Part shown: one piece after another, positions 14,133 through 25,161 of the stretch | How the letters are laid out: each line of letters opens with the position of its first letter | Numbering within the stretch: the stretch's first letter is position 1 | Program-made: the position numbers and the translations under genes | Source: Thunnus maccoyii | Lineage: Eukaryota > Chordata > Actinopteri > Scombriformes > Scombridae | Reading direction: 5' to 3' | NCBI RefSeq assembly: GCF_910596095.1 | Contig: NC_056544.1 | Coordinates: forward strand, 9,285,155-9,349,154 | DNA length: 64,000 nucleotides | Notes under the pieces: model-generated | Seen by the model: only the letters and a program-made list of their open reading frames with translations | What the model was told of the DNA's origin: nothing | Databases searched by the model: none

Positions 14133-15574
14133 GGTAAGGGGGAAGAGACTTTGACACAACACCAAGAAAAAACCAAGATGGATGAAATCAGATTTGTCAT
14201 CTGTTTACACGCATATGTATGTGGCTAAGTGTGAAATGAAGCGTATTGAATTTTATCTGGATTTTATATTGATATGAGACACAAGTGTAAATCAGGGCTA
14301 CAATTGATAACAAGATTTAAAGGCACAAAAAACTTAGCTGTGCCGCTTATTATTTGTCCAGATATCTGACACTGAGGAATTCTGGTCAATCAGATGGCAC
14401 CCCAGCAAACACTTGTGATTGGTATTCAGATCTCTGAAATTTCTCTGCATTTAGATTACTGATCTTACACTAAGGCAGTTTCTGAAGGTTTGTGGTCAAC
14501 CCAATGTATGTCATTAAATTCTTGTTTCTGAGCACAACACATAAAATGAAAGTCTTTAAAAGCCTTAAGAAAGGTTGATGTCTATTTTCATTACTTTTAA
14601 GCTGTCCTCCATTATGTATCTTGGGTTTAAAATAGGATTGGATTTAAGAATAAATGCTAAAAAGTGTCTGCCACTCTTAATTCACAGGAAGCCAAAGGGG
14701 CCTGCATGAGCAGGGCCTAGAGCGCAGTCACTCCTGTATATGGAAATGTGTGCCACACTGGATTACAGTGTCTGTCTACTAACTGCGGGACTGTAATGGG
14801 AATTGGGAGATTAGCCTTTTACCCTGTGTAGAGAATGAACCACATCTCTCTCTTTTTCTCCTTCCTTCTTTTTCTCTCGCTTTCTTGCAAAGACCTGCCT
14901 CCAATAACACAAAACATAATGCCAGATGCGGACTGAATTTTCAGAAAGACACTCAGTGGCCTGAAGAGTAAGGCATTCAAATTGCTGTGACAAGGCACTG
15001 AGAGCAGGATATTACATTTCCCACTGCAGACGAAAATTAGCATAACTGTAATACTGCCCGAGGTCAAATTTCTTTTTCTAGAAAATCTGCTCCTAGCAAC
15101 GAGGCAGCGTAATTAAGACACACTCTGATTGTAGTCCCAGCTGCTGTTTGCCTTTGAACATAACCCGCCAGTCACATGCAAACACAACTCACACGCACAA
15201 TCACCCGCTTCTGCACATGTGCAAGTAGCCTTTCTGTTTATCAATGTTTCAAGCTCCAAATGTTGCCTGCTTTCAGGGTTTCTTCTCTGCCACAAACACA
15301 AATAGCACACTGGAGTCAGACAAGAGAAACAAAGTCTCAGACAGCTATTGATGGACTGTGTGAGGGTTGATATCCTTTAGTGTGGGCCCACCAAATACCT
15401 GCAGTAAAAAAGGACCAATCAAAGAGTCCAGAAACCACCCACCATAGAAACAGATTACTCAGACCATGACTAAAGGCTTCTCTCTCACCACTAAAGCTGC
15501 TGAAATAGTCACAATGCGATGTTAGCTAAGTAGCACAATATAGCAACTGTACAGGGTGGGCACATGATATAAAC

Positions 15575-16369
15575 CAGGGCTGCCAAGTCTCACATATTGA
15601 CTGTGAGACTTTTCACACACCACACATCCATTTTCTTACGCAGTGAAAAACCAATTCATGACTGATAACGTCAGAGAAAAGAGGACACTGACAGCACACA
15701 CAGGCAGACAAGACAGAGCAGCACAGCGCAACAGCAGCACCGTGCAGCAGTGAGTTATTCAGACCATCAGAGAGAAAGCAGGAAATATGCACAAATCTCA
15801 GTCAGCAGCTCTTCTGGCGGCAGCATAGTGTATCTCTCTCTCCTCTCATGCCATGCGCACGCAGGCAGGAGTGAGAGTGAGTTACTATGGTTATGGGGAC
15901 ACCCTGTGTCTATATTGCTCTGAAAATTTCTCGCGATGCATTCTTGGTTTTCATAGCACCCTCAATCTAATTTATCTAGACTAGTGGCTGGCTGTTTCTT
16001 GGCTTAATCCAAAAGGTTAGGCAATGTAGAAATGCAGGAAATTTGTTTTAAATTACAATTTTTTTGTGGGGGAGGAACCCCCCCCCAAAATTGTGTATCT
16101 TTCCAAGTTTGCTCCCCTATTTTAAAACATAACCAGGATAGATCTTACTTATCCTATGTCTCAAGGAAAAATATGTGCAATAACTGAAGTGTATATCAAA
16201 TATGCAACTCAATGAAACACAAATTAGGAAAAAGGTGGTGGTTCATAAGGCCAGAGAGGTAGAGTGGGTCAATTTACCATGAATAACGCTCAACAAAAAT
16301 AAGAACTACTAAATCTGCTAAATACCAACAAATTTCACTCCAAACTGAAGTCAAAACTTGTCAGCCCTG
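15575..16369. mobile_element. hAT-like non-autonomous element, about 0.8 kb
   Basis: Left end CAGGGCTGCCAAGT and right end ACTTGTCAGCCCTG are inverted repeats with one mismatch. CAGGGNTG-type ends fit hAT-superfamily MITEs. There is no intact ORF. An 8-bp target duplication is not clear, so the class is an inference. Confidence 0.55.
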
Positions 16370-16830
16370 ATAACTTGATATAAAATGACTTTTTACAATG
16401 CAAGACTACACATCTTCATCTGATGTGAAATATACATCATCTCCAAGTGAGTGTATTTGTAAAAATGCTGCAGGTGATACAGCAAGAGCGCTCTTTAACT
16501 GCAGTTTCTTTCATGCATAAAGCTCAGATGGTTCCATTAAAAGCACCGTACATTTTGCACATATCAGAGATGTAGCATTTCAGTTGGCCTCATTTAAACT
16601 AATAGGAGAGATGGGGAGTGATTCATTAGTTTTTTTCATAAAATCTTACTTAAGCCTTAATGGGCTGAGGAATATTACAGCCACACTGGTCTGCATTTCT
16701 GAAGAATCTGAAGAAACACAAAAGTAATTTAACGTGGTACTGGGTACACTGGACAAGCAATCACATGGGCACTCACTCAACAACATGAAGAACATGAGAT
16801 GGCTTTGATACCATGAAGTTTTCAGTGGTT

Positions 16831-17665
16831 TAGGGGCTGTAGTCAACCAAAGAAAATCTTGGTCGACTAAAATCATGGAAGGGGGGGGGGGGGGGGGGGG
16901 GGATGTAACGGGACAGAGTGCACAGTAAACTCGGCTAACCTGTGTCTTCAGGTTAGCTAGCCCATTGTTGCTAACTTTGGAGCTAACCCCCTTTACATTT
17001 CCAGCATTTGGGGAAACAACAGACGTGACTTTTTAGCATTTATTAATTGACACACTGTAGTCTGTACTGTACATTTACTGCCAGACTGACAACTTACTAC
17101 TGACCTTTTCCTCTGCTCCGCTCGCATCCACCGTCACTTCTCTGCCCCTCGCTCTTTCTCACTCGCTACACAAACATGCTCTTTAACGGAGCCACGCTGC
17201 CAATAGTTTCCCAGGCAACGACACAGAGGTTGACTCGCGTACCGGAACAGCGCTGCGCAGAGACTCCCAAACGCTGTCGGATATCAATATTATTTTTTTC
17301 TTTTTTTTTTTGGCCTGGCGGGGGTTCTCGTTGTGTCATTATGGAGAAACACAGATTCAATGAACGTTCAGCACGTTCAGCAAACGTTCAGTATAGTTAG
17401 AACCGGCAGTCTCCATTAGGTTGGGCGAGTTCAAAGTTGTGAAAACAACGGGGGTGTTTTGAATACACCCCCGTTGTTTTCACAGGTGATTTGTTAGTCT
17501 GTCCCTCCCGCCGCAGGAAATAATGGATTAATCCTGGAAAGCTGTTGATGTAGCACTTTTCTCCTTGTGAAAATAACACGGAGATTATTCGACCAATGAG
17601 AATTAAGTCGGAAGACAGCATATCGACCAACTAATCGACCAGTCGACTAGCGGACTACAGCCCTA
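16831..17665. mobile_element. hAT-like non-autonomous element with internal hairpin and poly(G)
   Basis: Ends TAGGGGCTGTAGTC and GACTACAGCCCTA are near-perfect inverted repeats, followed inside by GTCGACT-type subterminal motifs (..TTGGTCGACTAAAATC.. and ..CGACCAACTAATCGACC..). This arrangement is typical of a fish hAT MITE family. Inside are a run of 22 G (16881-16902) and a perfect 20-bp inverted repeat (17438-17457 and 17465-17484, 7-nt loop). There is no transposase coding. Confidence 0.7.
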
Positions 17666-19391
17666 GAGACTAATTTTAAAGCACATGCAAGTCGTTTACA
17701 ACACTTAAAATTTTTAGCACAGATTATACATTTACAAAGCCATTTGTGCAAGCCCTTGGCATAAAATGAATGCGAGCTTGCACATTAATGGCGAGATCAT
17801 GACATTCTTTACAATGCACCATGTGTTGAATAAGTTGCGGCTTTCAGTTGCAATAGCAGTTTTCTGTTGCATGAGGCAATTTAATGAAGGATTTTCTGGG
17901 GCACTTTTGTTGCTATTTCTACCCTTGTTGTAATAGATGCGGTGTCGAAATTCAATGTAGGTTGTGGTACTGTATGCAAAGGGAAGGTTTCTGCTGTATG
18001 GATACAAAGAACTAACAGATCTGTGCACACCACTAAAGGTTATAAGAGACAGTAAATCAGTATTTTTGCAAGAGGTGGAACAGGTGGATAAATAAACAAC
18101 ACCTGAATATAATAAAATCGAGTACAATAACCCGGCAGCAAGTAATACCTTTGTGGAGCTTTGAGTTCACAAAGGTGGCAATTACTGCAGGGCTGTTGCT
18201 TTGTGTTGTACAAGTGAGCAGTTTATATGGTTCTGCTATTAGGTTGTACAATTCAGGCTGAACAAGTGACTGTTTTGCCAAACCACTGTAGCTTAATTAT
18301 TTGCTATTGTATTTTTTGGCTCAATTTCAAATATGCAAACTATGTTGTTTTTAAATGGCAATAAATTAAATCTGGTTTTCTGTTGTTTTGACTGATAGTT
18401 AAATGCAGAAAATGTACTTCACACAGCACTGCAAGTAGAACAGGAAAGCTGCACATACGCCAGGGGTTCCCAGCAGTCTGGCTGTCTGATATGAGGAGCA
18501 GATGTTTTGCAGTGAGTTGGAGCCTCCCATAAAGATGCTGTGCTTGTCTTCATTTGAACCAAGAGGGTAGCATTGGTTTAATTTCTGTATTATGACTAGA
18601 GTGTGAGTTTACTTTATGGCCTTGTTACTGTGGTGTCGCTTTATCTCTGTAGATAAGTCTTATTCCGTTCTGCACATTCTTAATAATATCCTGTGCCACA
18701 TGACATACAGAGACTGTGTAGCGTCAGACAGGAAACACAACGTCAACTCTGACCTTTCTGAGGGAGAGACCACAGGTGATTTTTAATGGGCTGCCTGTCT
18801 TATCCTCTATACTTTATCTGATCTGCATCACAACAATAACACTGCAAAACAACCACTCTAAAATCAATGACACTGCAGCACTCTTCATCCCTGCTCCCAC
18901 CCCCCACCCTGCTCCACACCAACATCCTCCTTGGCTCGCCTCTATACTGCCTCCTTTTTTTTTTTTTTCCTCCTTTCATTTTTCTCCACTCTCCATCGCT
19001 CTTGTTCTTCTTTCTCTGGTGATCCATGTCACAAGAGATTACATCACTCTCTGTGCACAAACCAATAAAACAGCCCATATTCTCTTGTGTATGTGTGTCT
19101 GTGCACATCAAGCAATTGTGTGTGTGTGCCTGTATGCATACATATTTGTGTGTGCATGTGAATGGCCGATGGCTATGCATTTAAAACATATCTATCTCCA
19201 GGCAGAGCTTAGCTCATGAGCTTTGATCACAATATGCCTCCCCAAAGCATATGAGGTCAGGCACAACTCTGAAAAACCATCTGCCAGCTAACATTTCCCA
19301 CTACTCTGCACTCTATCAGCATTATATTTCCTACTACTTCCAAGAAAACTTCTTCTAAAATACTCAGCTATAACTTTGGTGTTAACACACA

Positions 19392-19405
19392 AGGTCAGGG
19401 TGAAT
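19392..19405. repeat. L1 target-site duplication, left copy
   Basis: AGGTCAGGGTGAAT, identical to 20632-20645, flanks the antisense L1 fragment. Confidence 0.9.
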
Positions 19406-20631
19406 CTTTTTTTTCCAACATTATCTTTATTGGTTTTAGAACATAACAACCCTTGAGCTGAATAATGTAATGATAATAATGTACAAAAATCTAATCACAT
19501 AAATGTCACATCAGCCCGCCCCTCCCTCCCTGCCTCCTATCACCACCCACCCCTCTCCCCCCATGGCCCACCCCCCATTACCCACACACACCCATCCCAT
19601 CCACCCACCCACCCCTTAAGGTCCAACCCCTAATTTATTCAGAATATGTAGCTATTGAAAGAGAAGAGAATAATAAAAACAGTAGAGACTATTAAAAAGA
19701 AACATAAAACAATATAGTTGCAGAGAGAGGGAATAGATAACAGCCCTTGTGTATCAGTGTAGTTGAAAGAGTAGAATAAAAATTTTAAAAAAAACTGTAA
19801 CAAAAACATGTTTGACTCGCACATGACAGTTGGATTCAGTACTTATTGAATATAAAAAGAGTGCTATGTTGAGGACTCTGTCTCCAGAAATGTTAGAAAA
19901 CCACCCCAAATCCTTTTAAACTCCCCTTCAAGTTATGCATTATCTTTGCAATTGGTAGACATGATGCTAATTCATCAGTCCATCTAGCAGATGTAGGTGG
20001 GTGTTCATCTTTCCATTGCATGGCTATACATTTGTTGACTGTGAAAAGTGCAGATCTAATAAACTTGAGTTTGTTTTTATTGATTTTTACCATAGATGTG
20101 TCACCCAGCAGGATTATTCTTGGTTCTGTGTGGAAGCTTATTCCTGTGAAGTCATTAAGCACATTGAATATAGAGGTCCAGTATGTATTTAGCCATGGGA
20201 AGGCCCAGAACATACAGTATGTATCAGTGTTCCTACTCCAGTTTTACATCTTGTGCAGAAGTGGGAGTACTGAGGTTTTATTCTGTGTTTCTTATTCTGA
20301 CTACTAATACACAATGCTTCCCATTCCACTTATTCAAAATTACACTCAAGGTCTTCTTCCCATTTGCATTTCACTCCTACCACTTCCTACCCTATGATTG
20401 AGAAATTCCTGAGCAGGTATAGGATATAAACTCTCTTTCTCCCTGTTTGTCATGCACAAGTTTATCTAGAGGCAACTCATCTAATGATTGTAGGTGACCA
20501 TCTTGTTCCGAGATGATAAACTAATAGGAAAGCTCTTCAAAAGTCTAAAGGACTCCATCTTTAAACAGATTCCCGAAAGTTTTGATACCTTTTGTGACCC
20601 ATAGTTTTTTGATCCCATCTCTAAGTGCTTT
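19406..20631 (-). mobile_element. 5'-truncated L1/Tx1-like LINE, antisense
   Basis: On the minus strand this is the 3' end of an L1-group retrotransposon. It has a decayed C-terminal ORF2 region (a TLIHTVCSGP-like zinc-knuckle remnant near 20250-20200, then YWTSIFNVLNDFTGIS and RWTDELASCL in an open frame at 20213-19893). A G-rich 3' UTR follows (complement of 19514-19616), then an A-rich tail (T-run at 19406-19414). A perfect 14-bp duplication borders both ends. Stops interrupt the remaining frame, so it is a dead copy. Size 1226 bp. Confidence 0.85.
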
Positions 20632-20645
20632 AGGTCAGGGTGAAT
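20632..20645. repeat. L1 target-site duplication, right copy
   Basis: AGGTCAGGGTGAAT, exact copy of 19392-19405. It marks the 5' truncation point of the antisense L1. Confidence 0.9.
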
Positions 20646-21861
20646 TCTGAATAAGCATTAAATTATTATATAGTCAATGATTTAAATATAAGCTTTCTAA
20701 ATTAAAACAGGTCTGACTGACCTTTTCTGATATGAGATCTGCAGAAATCTATTAAAAGCTCCATATAACACCATGATTAAAGATCAGAATGATATGGAAA
20801 AATTACTTAAAATTCAAAATCAGATTTTTAGCTACAGTATTTGGTAAGATTTGGAAATTAGGATTTTGTTGCAGTCATATTCGTGTCCAGACCTTTACCA
20901 CAGTAAAAGGTTTTGCAACTTCTAAAAGACTGATAAGACTTTCATTGTCCCTGGTTCATTAACAAACCATTTTATGTGTGCTTTCATTTTACTTTTTTTA
21001 ATCCAAATTTTAAAGGAGTGCAAGTGTCTTGCAAAAAATGCACTTTGATGTAAAACAGGCCTGCAGAGGACTGAAGGAAAAAAGCTGTTCTGCAGAAACA
21101 CTCCGTACAAAGCCAGTGAATTGTGTCAGAGCTTGAGTCTGTTATGTGATATTCCACCAGTCACAAAGTGTAATTTTTCTATAGATCTGTATTGTAGTTT
21201 AGACTTTTGATCAGCCCATCTAAAACCAGTTCTCCACTAATTGGTGTTTTGCAGGAACATAATTTGATAGTCTCTGGCTGGATTCAAGTCTTGCACTTTA
21301 ATATCTACTGATGACTAGATTAATATAAGACTGATTATTATTTGCAGAAAATTATTCAGAGATCATTACCGATGAGTGAAAGAGAGCTAATTCCGCTCCT
21401 ACAATGACTAAAATGCTTAAGAGCAGTTTTTGCCTCCATATATTGATTCAGCTGATGTTCCATAAAGGAGAGGGTAGCTCAGTGAAATGACTGTTGAATC
21501 TAAATGTGCCCTTTTCAGTTTTCTTGTAAACAAAGCTATGTTTATAATACAATCAGGGCTATACACCAAAGTGCACTGTGTGAATCCTTGAGGCCTGACA
21601 ATCATGTTTTAAATCAATAATTGTTAATATCCATGTTTGCAGTCTTCTTTTTCACTGCCTTTTGCTGGAATATTGTTATGTTTCATTGCGCATACCAACT
21701 GTCAGTCAGCAAAATAGTGTGAAGGAATGCGTATCACACATGCATTTCTGTTGCTTGTGCACAATACAAATAAAGCAAGGACCCACTCATACAGTAAATA
21801 CGTTGCTCTATAGCAAGACTAGTGGTCAAATAGGATATCTTTAATACTGTGTTGTACTGTG

Positions 21862-21912
21862 TGTGTGACTGTGAAGAGGTCTAGATGTACTAGACCTCTT
21901 CACAGTCACACA
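21862..21912. repeat. Perfect 23-bp inverted repeat (hairpin)
   Basis: Arms 21862-21884 and 21890-21912 are exact reverse complements with a 5-nt loop (ATGTA). The inner arm sequence is GAAGAGGTCTAG / CTAGACCTCTTC. It is not obviously bounded by a target duplication. Too short for a typical animal pre-miRNA. Confidence 0.9.
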
Positions 21913-23717
21913 GGAATAGGCAGCATACAGCAATGTCCCAGGCTTTCTTTAATGTATTGGAGCTGTAAACTACAATATGTTTATACCAGAATTTGTGAAA
22001 GTAATGGTCCAAAATGACTAGTTGATGAACATTTCTCAAGTAAAATGCCAAAGATTCTCTGGGTCAAGCTTCTTAGATGTGAGGATTTTTTGCTTTTCTC
22101 TGTTTTATATCATTTTAAACTGAATATCTTTGGGTTTAAGACTGAAATCTTCACTTGGAGCTCACAGAACTTGTGATGAACATTTTGTAGATTGAATGAT
22201 TAATACATTACTGAAGTTCTAACACTGCATTTAATTACTGATGTTTAGTCTCCTTTGCCTTTAAAAGCAATACAATGTCCACATTTCATCCTAGACAAGC
22301 ATAATGCTGCCGGAGCCTGCGTTGATGGAGGAGACATGTAGGCAGGTGGAATGATTTCAAAGCAGTGACGTCCTACATGTAAAGCTTCAACACTGTGATG
22401 GTGGCGATGTCGTGAGTCACTGCGTAGCTGGGCGAAAGCAGGCGAATGTTGCTACTTCTGTGAGTGGAGGCGATGCTCATAATTCATTCAGATACACTGA
22501 ATCATCAATAAAAAGAAAGAGACTGAGGGCCTTTGGTTGCTGCGTCACAGCCATTTTCTCAGCATCCCAATTCGCTATGCTGCTGACACTCTCTGTTATC
22601 CTGCCTTGACTTCAGACTGGCATAATGTCTTCTGTAGGTCTGTGATGAGTGTGTGTACTCATCCACAAATAGATAAATCCAAATAAAGTGAAACTCACAG
22701 CCACACGCAGCCAATCCTGACATCCCCGCAGCTGTCAGCGGAGATTCACAAGCACGCCTGTTGAGTCGCATGAAGTGGCATTTTTCACAGAAATGAGTCA
22801 CAAGTTGCAAAAGGGCCACCGTTCTTGCCAGCATCTCCCCTTGTGGCTCTGTTTTTCTGACAGTGATTCTGGATGAAAGGCGCTGTCTGCCTGGATGCTT
22901 GTGGCCCAGAGGCCTGGGTTCAAAGAGCAGGGAGCCTCTCTCAAACATCCAGCATGTGTCTTATCGATTTTCAAGCCAACCTGGGTTCATTTCACTGCCA
23001 CAACTGAATCACTGTTATAAAAACCCAAGCTTTGTCTGTGACATTTTCATGCAAACTGAAGGGTGGGATTTCAGAACCTTTAAAAAAAAACCTACAATAT
23101 TTTCTCAGATGCATGCACAGAGTGTTCTGATTTTTTAAAATTCTTGTGTATATCTGAATGAATTAACCCCTTGACATCCACAACCTCTATTTTTTACTAG
23201 ACGTTTACATGTTTTTAAGCACCCTGTTGTGCTATTTAAGGGATACATCCTGCAGCACTTAAAATGATAACCAAGGATACACAAAAATAAGTTCAAGCTT
23301 TTAAACAACATAATTCAAATAGTGGTGCAACAGTGTCTCAATGGACCTATCTTAAGTTTTAAGCCAGTTTTAACATTAAAACCATAGAGATCATTCTGTT
23401 TAAATAAAACCCAGTGTAGCACAGACTACAGTTTACACTGTCGTATGATAACGTTGCAGCGACTCAATGATTCAACTGAACTGAAACAGCATTTTTCATG
23501 AGGCAACTCACACTGCTGAGAGTGTCCCCTGAGAAATATCTGCTTTTCATCCCTTGGAATGAACAGCAATTTCTGGGAGGTGTAATGTTTCAAATGATGC
23601 CAACAAATGCTTTCTTTTTGGTGTTGAGCATTAAAAGGTAAGAGGAATGGAGATAAATACATGGCGGGTGAGGGCAAGAGGTTGAGGCTGAGTGATGATT
23701 TATACCCCACAGTAATC

Positions 23718-23738
23718 CCTCTCTCTCTCACTCTCTCC

Positions 23739-23773
<35 letters not shown>
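23718..23773. repeat. (CT)n microsatellite
   Basis: Interrupted TCTC/CTCTC tract of about 56 bp in lrp8 intron 2. Confidence 0.9.
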
Positions 23774-23777
<4 letters not shown>

Positions 23778-25000
23778 TCCATCTTTGCGTAGCGGCACGC
23801 ACTAATCTGAGATAATAGCTCAATTGGAGCTGCTGACTTCTTAATGATCACTTTGGGCAAGCTGGCTTTGAGACACCCAGACACAGGGCAGTAGGCCAGT
23901 AGTGCCAAGCAAACAAACACTAACACAGTCACACACATACACATGTTAATGATGACTGACAGGCTGTGCCAGAGCAATGGCCTCTGAGAGTTTTCTACAG
24001 CTGATGCCAGCAAATGCACGGAGCAGTCACCACTACAATCAAGCACTTTTGTTAAGTGGACAAGAACTTGCCCAACTACTCTCTTATATTCTCAGTAAAC
24101 ACACTCATAGCTTGTTGCTTTAATTGACAGAGGATAAAAGGTACAGATAAAACCACTGAGGTCAATTCTACTCATTTAATTCAGTTGTTTTTCCAAGATC
24201 CGACCCAGGCTATTAAAAGTGTGTTACACTAATTAAGGTTCTGATTATGTGAATTTCGACTGAATGAGTTAACAGCATAAATTGACCACAGACCCAGAGG
24301 AAAACACTGCCTCATTGCGTGGGGAGATAAAGGCATAATCCTTTCCACACTGTGTACAGCCGTCAACAGCTGTGGAGATTATGGAGAGAATTTGATAAGA
24401 ACACAAACATCCTCTCCGACTCACCCCGCAGGTCAAAATTATGTCTTTCCTGACTTTCTATCATTTCAGCCTCACTTGTTTTTAACCTACTCTCTTTGTT
24501 GTTCCAGATCATCAGCAACCCCTCACTTCTCCGCTGTCAAACACATCCCTTCACAAAACACAGACAGGCGGACACAAAGGCCGCGGGGGGGAAAACACAG
24601 GCACACAAAACAAGACGTTTTTTTAACTTTGATAAAGCTAAAAAACACTACAGGCTGATGGGAATCTTTGTGTTGTTCCTAAACCTCTGACATTCAGCAA
24701 CAACATTAAATATTACATTGTTATTCTTCCACTGTTAAAGTAGATCTCAGCAGGTGACCAAACAGCTTACTCATAAATACTCAGTGGAAATTACTCAAAA
24801 TTTTATGAATTACGGCTGTCGGTTAACCTGGATGGGTATAGTTTCCACCCAGTTAGCAAAGGAACCACAAGCCAGAACAACAAAAACAGAAACACCAGTA
24901 CCAGTAAGTAGAGCTGACTGGAAATGTTTGTGCTCCAGTCACTGATCAGTGCCAACAAAAACAGAGCTACACTGCTTAGTTACGCTGTGGGTGGGTGCAG

Positions 25001-25161
25001 GGAGAGGAGAGGAGAGGAAGAGGAGAGGAGAGGAGAGGAGAGGAGAGGAAAGGAGAGGAGAGGAGAGGAGAGGAGAGGAGAGGAGAGGAGAGGAGAGGAG
25101 AGGAGAGGAAAGGAGAGGAGAGGAAGAGGAGAGGAGAGGAGAGGAGGGGAGAGGAGAGGAT
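25001..25161. repeat. (GGAGA)n pentanucleotide array, about 160 bp
   Basis: About thirty GAGAG/GGAGA units with a few AAGGAGA and AAGAGGAGA variants, giving a pure purine strand (plus). It creates open frames in every phase that are not genes. Confidence 0.95.

Noticed and set aside
17732..18127. 131-codon minus-strand frame
   Set aside because: No recognisable motif. It lies beside a MITE in an intron and has no conserved coding signature that I can see.
18776..19219. 147-codon plus frame and 126-codon minus frame
   Set aside because: Both depend on low-complexity pyrimidine and TG-rich sequence, and they overlap each other.
22559..22948. 129-codon minus-strand frame
   Set aside because: Mixed composition without domains, hydrophobic pattern or recognisable relatives; no supporting splice signals.
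23426..24046. 206-codon minus-strand open frame in lrp8 intron 2
   Set aside because: It runs through a (CT)n microsatellite giving Glu-Arg repeats, shows no family motif or splice context, and looks like chance openness.
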